Assembly (NCBI GenBank): GCA_963578605.1
Contig: CAUZEA010000010.1
Coordinates: forward strand, 1 to 64,000
Source of the DNA: JAKVCB01 sp963578605
GTDB taxonomy: Bacteria; Planctomycetota; Planctomycetia; Pirellulales; Lacipirellulaceae
Direction: 5' to 3'
Length of the DNA stretch: 64,000 nucleotides
Each line of letters opens with the position of its first letter. The stretch's first letter is position 1. Made by a program: the position numbers and the translations under genes. Below the pieces are notes generated by a model. That model made no database searches. It was given only the letters and a program-made list of their open reading frames with translations, and was not told the origin of the DNA. Positions 45,157-54,328 of this stretch are shown here, in pieces.

Positions 45157-46137
45157 TCAGCGACCAAGCGAAACGCCCTTGCCGATGGTCGATTCCTTGC
45201 GAAAGACGTAGCCGCAGTCCACCGTCTTGAACCCAAGTTCCCCATACAGAGAAATCGCCGGTTGATTGAAGTGCATAGTTTGTGTTTCAATCAGCGTGAT
45301 TCCTTGCAAACTGAGCTGTTTGAAAGCCTGGTTGAGGAGGGAGGTTGCCAGGCCGCGACGGCGATATTCAGGTTGGACATACAGGTCAGAAATGCCGGCT
45401 GTGCGAAGGCCCCAAGCAGAGGCGAGGGGTTCCACGTCCCAGAACCATACCGATGCAACCCGCGGACCTCCCGTCCCCTTCGAGAGCCCAAACTCAATCC
45501 GGTCCAGGCTGCCCATCGTGCAAGCTTCCCACCAGTTTGTCGGAGGGGGTGACCATTGCTTTCGGAAGACAAATTCCCGGCGAAGCTGGCGCTGTTTTCG
45601 TGAGGCATGTGCCTGAAAGCTGGCCAAATCTCGCTGGAGGATGATGACCCGGTCGATTTCCTGATAACCAAGGGTGCGGACCCAGCCGACGAAGGGGTCG
45701 CTCGAAAGGATGCCAGGTAATTCACTGCCGCCGTAAAGTCCGAGGTAAAACCCATTAAGAGGGTAGATTCCCCCCGCGTAGAGCACTTTGGCCCCCTTTT
45801 GTTGCAGGTACTGCTCCCCTTGCGCCAACAATGCCAGCGGCAGTTCGGAATCGTAATACTCGCTCCGCACCATCAGCAGTTGGGTCGCCCCGACTTCGGT
45901 TGAGAGACTGCTTTGCTGGTCGTCCGGCCCGAAGGATGCATGAACAAATCCGACCGGTTCCTCGTTGACCGTCGCCACGATCAGGCCGTGGCGGTCAAAG
46001 TACGGTTTCGAAAAGACACGTTGCTCCAACAGGGGTACGGAGACGGATTGCAATACACCGCGTTGCGGTGGCTGCGCACGCCAGATTGCGGCAAGGTGCG
46101 GTGGGTCTGAGTTGCAGAAAGGGCGGAACTGGAACAA
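45157..46137 (-). CDS. GNAT-family N-acetyltransferase (two-domain)
   Basis: 326 residues. The first half has a GNAT-like region with EEPVGFVHASFGPDDQ, and the second half the clear acetyl-CoA site ISDLYVQPEYRRRGLATSLL (about 262-281) followed by ITLIETQTMHFNQPAISLYGELGF. A doubled GNAT fold is common for acylation of small molecules or protein N-termini; the substrate cannot be told. It lies 82 bases downstream of the acyltransferase gene on the same strand. Confidence 0.85.
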   Translation of the reverse strand: MFQFRPFCNSDPPHLAAIWRAQPPQRGVLQSVSVPLLEQRVFSKPYFDRHGLIVATVNEEPVGFVHASFGPDDQQSSLSTEVGATQLLMVRSEYYDSELPLALLAQGEQYLQQKGAKVLYAGGIYPLNGFYLGLYGGSELPGILSSDPFVGWVRTLGYQEIDRVIILQRDLASFQAHASRKQRQLRREFVFRKQWSPPPTNWWEACTMGSLDRIEFGLSKGTGGPRVASVWFWDVEPLASAWGLRTAGISDLYVQPEYRRRGLATSLLNQAFKQLSLQGITLIETQTMHFNQPAISLYGELGFKTVDCGYVFRKESTIGKGVSLGR

Positions 46138-46219
46138 CGTAACACAAAGCCTCGAAACCGGTCAGGGAAATAGCTATCGTAATTGGCTCGTGCCATGTCC
46201 GGAAGCCAGTCCTTGTGCA

Positions 46220-47158
46220 CTAAGCGGCCTGACGACGTTTTTTTGCAATCCGCTGGACGACACGGTCTGGCGGGTTGCCCTTCCAGCGGCGGTGAAGCCA
46301 CCAATACTGTTCGGGTGACCTGATAATGATCTTTTCCAGGCAACTCGTATACCATTGGGCAAAGAGGGGAACCGAGCCGAATTGAAAATCTTCGGCGAGC
46401 GGATCGATGATTTCCCAGGGACCGACTTCATAATGCAAAGGTTTGCCGGTGCGGCGGGCGTAGCTGACCATGGTCGGCGCGCCGCTTCCCAACGAAAAGA
46501 CGGCGACCGCCTTGTGAGTCGAAGCGGCCTGGCCAAAGAAATCGACCCAACAACCTTTCCGGCCGGCGGATTGATCGCCCAATAGCGTAAGAATGCCCCC
46601 ATGCCTCAACAGTTCGGCAATTTGATCGCCACTCCCTTCTTTCGGTAGTATGAATTGCCCCGTGCGACCACGGAAGTCGTTCACCCAGCGGTCGAGATAG
46701 AGATTATCGAGTTTGCGGGCTACTGTGTAGGTTGGGAAACCGAACAAACCCATTAAGTAGCCCCCGAGTTCGAAATTGCCGAAGTGGCCAGAGATCAAGA
46801 CCAAGGGGCGTCCGCTTGTAAGAGTCCGCACGAAATTTTCGACTTGCAGGATATCGGAGTGCTTTTTCCAGTTGGTGCGATGAATTTTTCTTGGGGTGTG
46901 CGCGATTTCGGCTGCCATTAAGAACAGGTGTCGCCACATTTTCCAGGCGATGTCCTGCCGCTGCCGACGGTTTAATTGCGGAAACGCTTGCTCCAAGTTC
47001 TCTTCGATCACCCGTCGGCGAAGTTGAATCACACGGGAGAAAAAAGTTGCCAGCAATTCCGCTCCCGCCTCACATGTCGATAACGGAAGAGCCTGCACGA
47101 TGGCAATCAACGAGCGGACAAAAATATATACCGTGAAGTCAACGATCTGACGGGGCAC
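46220..47158 (-). CDS. LpxL/HtrB-family lysophospholipid acyltransferase
   Basis: 312 residues. A membrane-associated N-terminus (VYIFVRSLIAIVQALPL) is followed by GRPLVLISGHFGNFELGG, whose HFGNFE (about 126-131) is the HX4E catalytic motif, then RKLDNLYLDRWVNDFRG and LLGDQSAGRKGCWVDFFG, the acyl-transfer segments of LpxL-type enzymes. It would add a secondary acyl chain to lipid A, fitting a diderm organism. No other lpx gene is in the window. Confidence 0.87.
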   Translation of the reverse strand: MPRQIVDFTVYIFVRSLIAIVQALPLSTCEAGAELLATFFSRVIQLRRRVIEENLEQAFPQLNRRQRQDIAWKMWRHLFLMAAEIAHTPRKIHRTNWKKHSDILQVENFVRTLTSGRPLVLISGHFGNFELGGYLMGLFGFPTYTVARKLDNLYLDRWVNDFRGRTGQFILPKEGSGDQIAELLRHGGILTLLGDQSAGRKGCWVDFFGQAASTHKAVAVFSLGSGAPTMVSYARRTGKPLHYEVGPWEIIDPLAEDFQFGSVPLFAQWYTSCLEKIIIRSPEQYWWLHRRWKGNPPDRVVQRIAKKRRQAA

Positions 47159-47288
47159 GAGAATCCTTTCTCCCGGGTTTGACAGAGAAAGAATTGTTGC
47201 AGAAGCCCGACCAGGGGCGAAAGGCCGGTTTTGGCGGTATCATGAAGGACCCTGTTTCCTTGCCCATGTCACTCACCGACGGGTCCAA

Positions 47289-47759
47289 GTGTCCCATTAC
47301 CAGCCAAAACTGCATGTCGTTCTGCACCAACCCGAGATTCCGTACAATACCGGAAGTGTCGGCCGTACTTGTGTTGCCGTTGGAGCCAAGCTTTGGCTCG
47401 TCAGGCCGCTTGGCTTTCAGGTCGATGACTACCATCTCCGGCGGGCCGGTATGGACTATTGGCAACATTTGGAGTGGGAAACCGTGGATCATTGGGAAGC
47501 ACTCGACCAGGTGCTGGACCTGGGCCGCAGCTGGTTTTTTACCAAGAAAGCAAAGAAGAATTATCTCGACGCCGAATTTCAGCCAGGAGATGCTTTCGTC
47601 TTTGGCAGTGAGTCGCAAGGGCTCCCCCGTTCAATCCTTACCAGGTATGCAGAGAACACGTTGCGGATTTCCACCCGCCCTCAGGTCAGAAGCCTCAACC
47701 TCTCCAACAGCGTCGCAGTGGCGACCTACGAAGCATTGCGTCAGTGGGAGAAACCCTGA
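47289..47759 (+). CDS. trmL: tRNA (cytidine(34)-2'-O)-methyltransferase, SPOUT family
   Basis: 156 residues from a GTG at 47289. The SPOUT landmarks are HVVLHQPEIPYNTGSVGRTC, LWLVRPLGF, FVFGSESQGLPRSIL and ISTRPQVRSLNLSNSVAVAT, with the deep-knot SAM site in the last two. It methylates the wobble-position ribose of certain tRNAs. The length equals the family's usual size. It is divergent from the acyltransferase gene and convergent with the small secreted protein gene, ending two bases from it. Confidence 0.94.
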   Translation: MSHYQPKLHVVLHQPEIPYNTGSVGRTCVAVGAKLWLVRPLGFQVDDYHLRRAGMDYWQHLEWETVDHWEALDQVLDLGRSWFFTKKAKKNYLDAEFQPGDAFVFGSESQGLPRSILTRYAENTLRISTRPQVRSLNLSNSVAVATYEALRQWEKP

Positions 47760-47760
47760 T

Positions 47761-48216
47761 TCAGTAGATCCACCAAATCATTTCGATTTCCCCGGTTTCA
47801 CGATTGTGGCTCGGTACCTGGCGGAGGGACGGATACCGCTGGAAAACCGTGGGGGCTGGTTTTGCGTTCTGGAAGGGCTTTTGACGGGAAGTTCCCGGCA
47901 AGGGTCCCGGTGTTTGGTACTGGTACGGGAAAAAATCGGGGGTCGTAGTCCGGTAAGCGTAATTGCCGTCAAGATAGGGCAGAGAAGGTAAATCCGTGTC
48001 CCCCGAGAACCGGGCATAGCGTTGGACATGCCGCTGCCACCGGCCTGTTGGCAGGCCGACCTGACCTTGCCCAAGTTGACCTTGCACGTATCCTGGACGA
48101 TAGGCTAGCCAGGGATCGATCCGACTCTGATCGGTTCGTGTCTGGGCGGATGCGGATTGCTGAAGAAGTTCCAGAGCGATCACAGCTAAAAATAGGGAAG
48201 TTTGATAGCGTCGCAC
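47761..48216 (-). CDS. Small secreted hypothetical protein
   Basis: 151 residues from a GTG at 48216; the frame extends upstream but through a repeat, and only this start gives a clean signal peptide (YQTSLFLAVIALELLQQSASA). The mature part is rich in Gln, Tyr, Pro and Arg with little predicted structure (PWLAYRPGYVQGQLGQGQVG). No family recognised. A triple hairpin repeat (48244-48322) sits 28 bases upstream and may affect expression. Confidence 0.55.
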   Translation of the reverse strand: MRRYQTSLFLAVIALELLQQSASAQTRTDQSRIDPWLAYRPGYVQGQLGQGQVGLPTGRWQRHVQRYARFSGDTDLPSLPYLDGNYAYRTTTPDFFPYQYQTPGPLPGTSRQKPFQNAKPAPTVFQRYPSLRQVPSHNRETGEIEMIWWIY

Positions 48217-48243
48217 CGTGGCAGCCTCGTTTGCGTACACAGC

Positions 48244-48322
48244 CTGGGCCAGGAGTCCCTCCTGGTAGTCTGGGCCAGGAGTCCCTCCTGCGTAGTCTGG
48301 GCCAGGAGTCCCTCCTGGTAGT
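48244..48322. repeat. Three tandem 26/27-nt units, each a small hairpin
   Basis: Three consecutive units at 48244-48269, 48270-48296 and 48297-48322. Each carries ccaggagtccctcctgg, where ccaggag pairs with ctcctgg around TCC (the middle copy has one altered closing base and an extra C). It lies upstream of the small secreted protein gene and may be a dispersed repeat. Confidence 0.92.
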
Positions 48323-48602
48323 TTACCCCATCCACCGGCAGCAGTCATATTTTTTTGCCGCTGCCGTAGTTTGCGGTTTGCCGGAGGTGTGTCGGTGAGT
48401 CCTCAGGAGAGTGGGCCTTTTTTAGCCGCACGGTCTGCCAGCACCAGCCCATTTTGTCACGAAAAAGAGGAAAAGCGGGTATGGCAGACCGAGAATAGCT
48501 GGGAGATTTCAACTTTTGAAGTTCAATTGACGGCCGACCTTTCAGCCGTCACTATGGGCGGCATAGGCCCTCGGGACTTTTGTGCGGAGGAGTTTCTTTG
48601 TC

Positions 48603-49481
48603 ATGAGCTGGCACGCCGGACTGGACGATGTGGTAAGCACGCAGATGCCACTTGCCGACCGAAATTGGTTGGGCGTTGGGGGAACCGCCGAGTTCTTTGC
48701 TCGGCCAACTAATACCGATCAGCTCGTGACGCTTGTTCAGCGGTGTCGCGAAAACGACCTCCCTGTGCGGGTTTTGGGTGGGGGCTCCAACCTGCTTATC
48801 CGCGACGAAGGCGTTGCCGGTGTGGTCGTCAGTTTGGGGCAAGGAGTGCTGGTTGAGAATCGGGTCACGGCAACGACCATCACCAGTGGGGGGGGAGCCA
48901 AGTTGACCCACCTCGTGAGCGTTGCCGTCGGGGCAGGACGGGCGGGACTTGAATCGCTCGTAGGAATTCCGGGTACGGTCGGTGGCGCCTTGCACAGCAA
49001 TGCCGGAAACCATGGCGGCGATATCGGACAATGGACATCCCAGGCCATCGTTCTGACCCGCAATGGTGAGTTGCTCCACCGCCATCGAGAAGATCTCGTC
49101 TTCGCGCATCGACAATCAAGCCTTGATGAGTTGGCGATCGTCGAGGCGCAATTCATGCTCGAAGAGGAAGATCCTGTCGTATTGTCGAAACGCATGCAAA
49201 AAAACTGGATCTCGACCAAAGCCAACCAGCCGATGTCTCATGAGAATACACTCTGTCTCTTCAAGGACCCACGCGGAATTGGTGCCGAAAAAATCCTCGA
49301 GCAGGCTGGCCTGAAAGGGGCGGCTGCCGGGGGGGTAGAAGTCAGCAGTCGGCATGCGAATTTCGTCGTGGCCCATCCGGGTGCTACCAGCGACGATGTT
49401 TTCCGGTTAGTTGACATGCTCCGCGAAAAAGTGGCCCAGACAGTTGGTGTTGAGTTGGAGTACCATTTCGAAATCTGGTAG
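48603..49481 (+). CDS. murB: UDP-N-acetylenolpyruvoylglucosamine reductase
   Basis: 292 residues from the ATG at 48603, behind a GGAGGAG site. FAD domain: NWLGVGGTAEFFARP, VRVLGGGSNLLIRDEGVAGVVV, GLESLVGIPGTVGGALHSNAG. The NTLCLFKDPRGIG segment carries the catalytic position (a Ser in E. coli, Cys here), and VSSRHANFVVAHPGATSDDV is the C-terminal landmark. It reduces UDP-GlcNAc-enolpyruvate to UDP-MurNAc in peptidoglycan synthesis. ftsQ follows 34 bases later, a fragment of the usual division/cell-wall cluster. Confidence 0.94.
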   Translation: MSWHAGLDDVVSTQMPLADRNWLGVGGTAEFFARPTNTDQLVTLVQRCRENDLPVRVLGGGSNLLIRDEGVAGVVVSLGQGVLVENRVTATTITSGGGAKLTHLVSVAVGAGRAGLESLVGIPGTVGGALHSNAGNHGGDIGQWTSQAIVLTRNGELLHRHREDLVFAHRQSSLDELAIVEAQFMLEEEDPVVLSKRMQKNWISTKANQPMSHENTLCLFKDPRGIGAEKILEQAGLKGAAAGGVEVSSRHANFVVAHPGATSDDVFRLVDMLREKVAQTVGVELEYHFEIW

Positions 49482-49515
49482 CCATGTCGCATGGAGGTCG
49501 TGGAGGTGATGACCA

Positions 49516-50517
49516 ATGGTAATCCTCAAGAAGCAAAAGCGTGATGAATTGCCGGGTCAAGCGGGTGGCTTGCTTCGCTGGCGGCCTCGACTCGTGTTGG
49601 GACTCGTTGTGGTCATAGCCCTCGGTTGGGCTGGGCATTATCTCTGGCAACGTTACGCGCCGGAGATAAGCCAACATCCGCAGTACCTCCTCACCGAGGA
49701 CCGCATCATCCTGCCCCCTGCACCACCCTGGGTTCCTGCCGATCTTCGCAAACAAGTGCTCCGCGATGCCGGGATGGTTGGCCAGTTATCGCTGCTCGAT
49801 AACGGTAGTATCCTGGAACGTATCAAAAATGCGTTCGAGTTTCATCCCTGGGTCGAGTCCGTTGAAAGTGTCCGCAAGAGTCTACCTGCCACCATTGAAG
49901 TTCAACTCGTCTATCGTACCCCAGTCGCTGCGGTCGAAACGGTCGATCACCAGGGGGTCTCACTCTTGCCTGTGGACCAGACCGGAGTCCGTTTGCCCGA
50001 GTCGGACCTTAGCGAAGCAGAGCGGCGTTACCTGCCCCGCATCTCCGGAGTCCTGGAGCGACCCATGATCGGGCAACCGTGGAACGACCCCCGTGTCGTG
50101 TCGGGGGTGCGACTGGCCAGCAGTCTCGCTGCTGTCTGGCAGCCCCTCCGCCTGTTCGAAATCGTGCCACTTGCACCCTCGGGAAAAAAACACTTTAGCG
50201 AGGGGACGGCGTTTGCCATCCTCACTCGGGGGGGAACACGCATTTTTTGGGGGGCAGCGCCCGGCGAAGAACCGAGTGGCGAATCCCCTTTCAATACCAA
50301 GCTCGAACGCCTTCGCAACTATGCGGCTCAGCACAATGATCTCCATACGATCGACGGGCCTGCCACGCTCGATGTCCGCAGCGACCTCCGTATCCAGCCC
50401 CGCACAGCCAAACAAAAAGAAGCGATCCTGACAGCCGGGCAAGCCGCTGACCAACCCTTAGACGGCCATGCTTCGGCCGTTGCCACCAAAGAAGAAAATG
50501 CAGAAACTGTCCGTTAA
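49516..50517 (+). CDS. ftsQ: FtsQ/DivIB-like cell division protein
   Basis: 333 residues with a good GGAGGT site. A cytoplasmic basic N-terminus precedes one membrane helix at about 23-45 (LVLGLVVVIALGWAGHYLW). Then come a POTRA-like segment (LSLLDNGSILERIKNAFEFHPWVESVESVRKSLPATIEVQL, about 90-135 in all) and the beta domain (PVAAVETVDHQGVSLLPVDQ, then TFAILTRGGTRIFWG-like strands). The C-terminus is charged and disordered. FtsQ recruits late divisome proteins; it lies directly after murB as in dcw clusters. Most known planctomycetes lack FtsZ, so its partner set is of interest. Confidence 0.82.
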   Translation: MVILKKQKRDELPGQAGGLLRWRPRLVLGLVVVIALGWAGHYLWQRYAPEISQHPQYLLTEDRIILPPAPPWVPADLRKQVLRDAGMVGQLSLLDNGSILERIKNAFEFHPWVESVESVRKSLPATIEVQLVYRTPVAAVETVDHQGVSLLPVDQTGVRLPESDLSEAERRYLPRISGVLERPMIGQPWNDPRVVSGVRLASSLAAVWQPLRLFEIVPLAPSGKKHFSEGTAFAILTRGGTRIFWGAAPGEEPSGESPFNTKLERLRNYAAQHNDLHTIDGPATLDVRSDLRIQPRTAKQKEAILTAGQAADQPLDGHASAVATKEENAETVR

Positions 50518-50825
50518 CGGCCCGCTGAAATTTCCCTTGCCTGCCGATATTGTCGACCACCTCCGTGCCCGTCCGCAAGGCAACACGTTGCCCCCGGTTC
50601 GAGAAAACCTGCACGGTCGATGATGCGAACGGTTTGCCCCACCCGTCTGCTGGGGGGGCTTGCGCGGGCTAAAGTGCGATTCGGTTCGACCGGTGGATCT
50701 CCCAGCCGTCACGTCGTGGATTCTTGCAGGCGCTACATCACAGAAAGCCCCCACAAACCGACCCCGCGCCATTTTTCCCCGCTGCAGAGTTGGGCCTGAC
50801 ACCGGTTGAGCCAGAACTCAGTGAC
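50518..50825. other. Intergenic region after ftsQ
   Basis: 308 bases between ftsQ and csrA, which converge. A 41-codon frame (ATG 50498 to TGA 50623, overlapping the end of ftsQ) has coding-like composition but weak support. No terminator hairpin was found. Confidence 0.35.
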
Positions 50826-51053
50826 TCACTCGGCTCCCGGAAGATTGAGGGGCGACTTGGCCTCGGCCACCGCGCGATTGGCCGCTTGTTCAGCCCGCTT
50901 CAACTGTTCTGCTAATTCTTCCCGCACCACGGCCAGTTCTGACGGTGCATCAATTCCAATTCGCACGCCACCCTGCGCAACCTTGACGACCGTGATCGCG
51001 ATGTCGCCGCCAATCAAGATTCGTTCACCTACTTTGCGTGACAGAACTAGCAC
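50826..51053 (-). CDS. csrA: Carbon storage regulator CsrA
   Basis: 75 residues. MLVLSRKVGERILIGGDIAITVV and VRIGIDAPSELAVVREEL are the exact family landmarks. The RNA-binding dimer represses or stabilises target mRNAs by binding GGA motifs. The C-terminal helix is followed by a tail (AKSPLNLPGAE) as in planctomycete and other longer members. No flagellar gene is nearby. Confidence 0.96.
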   Translation of the reverse strand: MLVLSRKVGERILIGGDIAITVVKVAQGGVRIGIDAPSELAVVREELAEQLKRAEQAANRAVAEAKSPLNLPGAE

Positions 51054-51553
51054 GTCCTTGTCCTCGGTGTTCTTGGGTCGTTCCAGTCTGTTTACGTGGA
51101 ACGCTATGTAGGGCTCCTAAACCGCCCGGCACCGTGAAATCTACAATCCCTCAATCGACAGGCTAGTAGTTTATTCCAACCGTTGCAACTAGCTAGGGAA
51201 CAATTGTGGCAGGTTTCCTCAACTTGGACGGGGAGCCCGCAAATGTTAGATTGGGAAAGCAGGGAGGTGTGGAGATAATTCTGTAGGTCGACATTGGCCA
51301 ACCAGGCCGTGGCCACGGCACGACCGGGTGCACATTTTTATGCCCCTGTTGACGCTTCCACCGCCTTGAGCCAGGGTACGGCATTGGCCTGACGACTTCC
51401 GTAGCCCATCAGCCCCTCGGGCACACTTTTTCTTGAAAACCGTCGAGGTCCTGTTGAGCGGAGCGAGGTCCACACCGATTTCGACGTGAAACCTGTCGAA
51501 CACCCCTGACCAATTGAGGCCTTTTTCACCCGGGGTGGCGTGGCAAAGGTGAC
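51054..51553. other. Intergenic region without recognised gene
   Basis: 500 bases between csrA and the isochorismatase gene, both on the minus strand, so the part next to 51053 should contain the csrA promoter. Short open frames here have implausible composition. No RNA or repeat recognised. Confidence 0.45.
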
Positions 51554-52159
51554 TTATGGTGGCGACTCTTTGGCCAGACCGCTAATGGTTTTGAACACAG
51601 CGGTGCCGGCCACTCTGCACCATTCAAACAGGGCTGCTTCAACGGTGGTGAGAGTCGCACCGCCACTTTCCATGCGACGTAGTGCCACGTCGCGGTCTAC
51701 TTCATGTCGCGATGCCAGGGCATCGACGGCCAAATAGACCTGATATCCATCTGCGATCAAATCGAAGACAGTCTGTTGTACACAGACATGGGTCTCGATC
51801 CCGCAAATCAACACGCGATAACGGTTCTCGTTGCGCCAACCCGAAAAAATCTCGCCACATGCGCCACAGCTAAAAGCGAGTTTACCTGGCCGATCCCCCA
51901 GGCGGCTGGCCAACTGCTCAACGGTGCCCCCCAGTTTTTCCGGGTACTGTTCGGTGGCTGCCCGTGCCACACCGAGGGCCGTGGCCCCATCGAGTAACCG
52001 TCGGCAATTCCACACGAGTTGGTCGTGGTGCGGGATAACGGGTAGCAACCGCTCCTGCATGTCGACCACCAACAGGCCTGTTTCCTCGGCGTTCATCAGC
52101 TCCGGGCTGCGGGGCAGGGCTTGATCTTCCGGCGGTAAGGGTTGGGCGGCGGCAGACAT
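51554..52159 (-). CDS. Isochorismatase-family cysteine hydrolase
   Basis: 201 residues from the ATG at 52159. LLVVDMQERLLPVI carries the catalytic Asp, GKLAFSC the Lys, and VLICGIETHVCVQQTVFDLI the nucleophilic Cys. QVYLAVDALASRHEVDRDVAL is the family's later landmark. The layout suits nicotinamidase-like or YcaC-like amidohydrolases; the substrate is not predictable. It is divergent from hslV. Confidence 0.87.
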   Translation of the reverse strand: MSAAAQPLPPEDQALPRSPELMNAEETGLLVVDMQERLLPVIPHHDQLVWNCRRLLDGATALGVARAATEQYPEKLGGTVEQLASRLGDRPGKLAFSCGACGEIFSGWRNENRYRVLICGIETHVCVQQTVFDLIADGYQVYLAVDALASRHEVDRDVALRRMESGGATLTTVEAALFEWCRVAGTAVFKTISGLAKESPP

Positions 52160-52304
52160 TCGCAATACAATACACCAACCAGGGGCGAACGACTATTGGG
52201 TCCCTGCGGGGATTACCAGTTGTTCGAGTCGCGCGTTTGCCCGTTGCAACAGTTCCCGGAGATCCTCGAGGTACCCCTTGCTCGGTAGCGGGTTACTCCG
52301 CAAG

Positions 52305-52407
52305 AATAGAATCCCTGATAGAATCTCACCCGCCGGATAGAATCTCACCCGACCTACCCGGTTGCCCGGTTGCCGACAAGGCATTACCGGTTGCCGACAA
52401 GCTGTTA
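52305..52407. repeat. Two families of tandem repeats upstream of hslV
   Basis: gatagaatctcacccgccg (52317-52335) is repeated at 52336-52354 with two changes, preceded by a partial aatagaatc at 52305. Next to it, ccggttgccgacaag occurs at 52366-52380 and 52387-52401 (period 21), preceded by a shorter ccggttgc at 52358. The array ends about 50 bases before the hslV start. Confidence 0.9.
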
Positions 52408-52454
52408 AGGGGAGAATTGCCGATCTCATTCCGTTCAGGAAAAACTCAAGTACG

Positions 52455-52997
52455 ATGAAAACTCGCTCAACCACGATTCTTACCGTCCGTCACCAAGGCG
52501 TTGTGGCAATTGGCGGCGACGGCCAGGTCAGCCTGGGAGAAACCGTGATCAAAGCCGACGCGGTAAAAATTCGCCGCTTGCTCGATGGGGAAGTGATCAC
52601 CGGCTTTGCCGGCGGAACTGCCGACGCGTTTGCCCTTCTTGAACGGTTCGAGTCGAAGCTCAAAGATCACCCGGCTAATATGCCACGGGCAGCGACCGAG
52701 TTGGCCAAGGAATGGCGAACCGATCGGGCCCTGCGACGGCTCGAAGCGCTGATCACCGTCGTCGATTCCGAGCATACGCTACTGATCTCCGGCACGGGTG
52801 ATGTGATTCAACCTACCGATGGCGTGTTGGGCATTGGTTCGGGCGGGAATTATGCGGTGGCCGCTGCCCGGGCGTTGGTTGCCCACTCCACTTTATCGGC
52901 TGCCGAGATCGTCAAAACCAGCCTGGAAATTGCCGGTGACATCTGTGTTTATTCGAACGGTAACATCATCATTGAGGAATTAGCGTGCAAGAACTGA
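52455..52997 (+). CDS. hslV: ATP-dependent protease subunit HslV
   Basis: 180 residues from the ATG at 52455. [23 protein letters not shown] is the family start; the catalytic N-terminal Thr would be Thr6, after a five-residue propeptide (MKTRS) that must be removed. Later landmarks: KVRRL-like [46 protein letters not shown] and AIAREIC-like [14 protein letters not shown]. It is the proteolytic core of the HslUV complex; its stop overlaps the start of hslU. Confidence 0.96.
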   Translation: MKTRSTTILTVRHQGVVAIGGDGQVSLGETVIKADAVKIRRLLDGEVITGFAGGTADAFALLERFESKLKDHPANMPRAATELAKEWRTDRALRRLEALITVVDSEHTLLISGTGDVIQPTDGVLGIGSGGNYAVAAARALVAHSTLSAAEIVKTSLEIAGDICVYSNGNIIIEELACKN

Positions 52998-54328
52998 CAC
53001 CCCGGCAAATCGTTGAACATCTTGATCGGTACATTGTCGGTCAGGAGGATGCCAAGCGCGCCGTAGCAATTGCAATTCGTAATCGCTGGCGCCGGCAACA
53101 GCTGGATGACGAACTACGCAAGGAAGTGGCCCCCAAGAATATTCTCATGATTGGTCCCACCGGTGTTGGGAAGACCGAAATTGCCCGCCGCCTGGCCGAC
53201 CTTTCCGGTGCGCCCTTTATCAAGGTCGAAGCCAGCAAGTACACCGAAGTGGGTTATTACGGGCGTGATGTCGAAAGCATGGTTCGGGAGTTGGTCGAAA
53301 ATGCCATCGGCCTGGTTCGCGAACAAGAGATGGTTCGAGTCAAGGAAGAAGCCACGCGCCGTATGGACAACCGTTTGATCGATATGCTTGCGCCACCGCC
53401 GGTCAGTTTTGAGGTGGGGGTCGATTCGCCCGATTCGCCCGAACGCTACGAGCGTACCCGCGAAAAAATGAAGGCCATGCTGGCAAGTGGCGAAATGGAG
53501 AACCGTACGGTTGAGATCCAGATTGAACAAAAAGCCCAGGCGATGATGATTCCCGGGTTAGGGCCGGGCGGGGATTCGGTCGACTTCGACATGCAGGGTA
53601 TGTTGGAAAAAATTCTTCCCAAGTCCGTTTCGCGTCGTGAAATGACGGTGTCCGAGGCCCGCAAGGTGCTTTTTGACCAGGAATGTGAAGCCCTCATTAA
53701 CCAGGAGAAAGTCAACGCACAGGCGATCGAACTTGCCGAGGAGGTCGGCATGATCTTTCTCGATGAACTCGACAAGGTCGTTGCCACCGAAGGGGGACGC
53801 GGTGCCGACGTTTCACGCCAGGGAGTGCAACGGGATCTCCTGCCCATCGTTGAAGGGACTACCGTGCAAACCCGGTATGGGTATGTCCGCACCGACCACA
53901 TCCTGTTTGTCGCTGCTGGTGCCTTCCACAAAGTCAGTCCCAGCGACCTGATGCCGGAGTTGCAAGGCCGGTTTCCGATTCGGGTCGAACTGAGTGACCT
54001 GACCAAGAACGACTTCATTCGAATTCTCACCGAACCGAAAGGGTCGCTTACCAGGCAGTACGCGGCGCTGATGAAGACCGAACAGGTGGAACTGGAGTTC
54101 CTGCCCGATGCCGTTGAGGAACTGGCAAGTTACGCTTTTGCCGTTAACCAGTCGACACAGAATATTGGGGCCCGACGGCTCTACACGATTATGGAGCGAA
54201 TGCTCGACGAACTTTCTTTCGAAGCGCCCGAGATGGGGCGGAGTGTCGTGAAAGTGAACGCGGCGTATGTGCGCGAACGACTCGATTCGGTCGCCACCGA
54301 TGAAGATCTCAGCAAGTTCATTTTGTGA
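52985..54328 (+). CDS. hslU: ATP-dependent protease ATPase subunit HslU
   Basis: 447 residues from a GTG overlapping the end of hslV by 13 bases. [34 protein letters not shown] is the N-terminal signature; Walker A is [13 protein letters not shown] (about 58-70); the I domain follows; Walker B is [10 protein letters not shown], sensor [23 protein letters not shown], and the C-terminus ([11 protein letters not shown]) is the tail that enters HslV. It unfolds substrates for HslV. A 12-base tandem duplication spans its stop codon (54320-54349). Confidence 0.97.
   Translation: MQELTPRQIVEHLDRYIVGQEDAKRAVAIAIRNRWRRQQLDDELRKEVAPKNILMIGPTGVGKTEIARRLADLSGAPFIKVEASKYTEVGYYGRDVESMVRELVENAIGLVREQEMVRVKEEATRRMDNRLIDMLAPPPVSFEVGVDSPDSPERYERTREKMKAMLASGEMENRTVEIQIEQKAQAMMIPGLGPGGDSVDFDMQGMLEKILPKSVSRREMTVSEARKVLFDQECEALINQEKVNAQAIELAEEVGMIFLDELDKVVATEGGRGADVSRQGVQRDLLPIVEGTTVQTRYGYVRTDHILFVAAGAFHKVSPSDLMPELQGRFPIRVELSDLTKNDFIRILTEPKGSLTRQYAALMKTEQVELEFLPDAVEELASYAFAVNQSTQNIGARRLYTIMERMLDELSFEAPEMGRSVVKVNAAYVRERLDSVATDEDLSKFIL

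Noticed and set aside
50498..50623. 41-codon frame overlapping the ftsQ end
   Set aside because: It has coding-like composition but a weak ribosome site and no recognised homologue, so it was only noted in the gap description.
51246..51503. 85-residue open frame in the 500-base gap before the isochorismatase gene
   Set aside because: No domain, no ribosome site and implausible composition; more likely chance.
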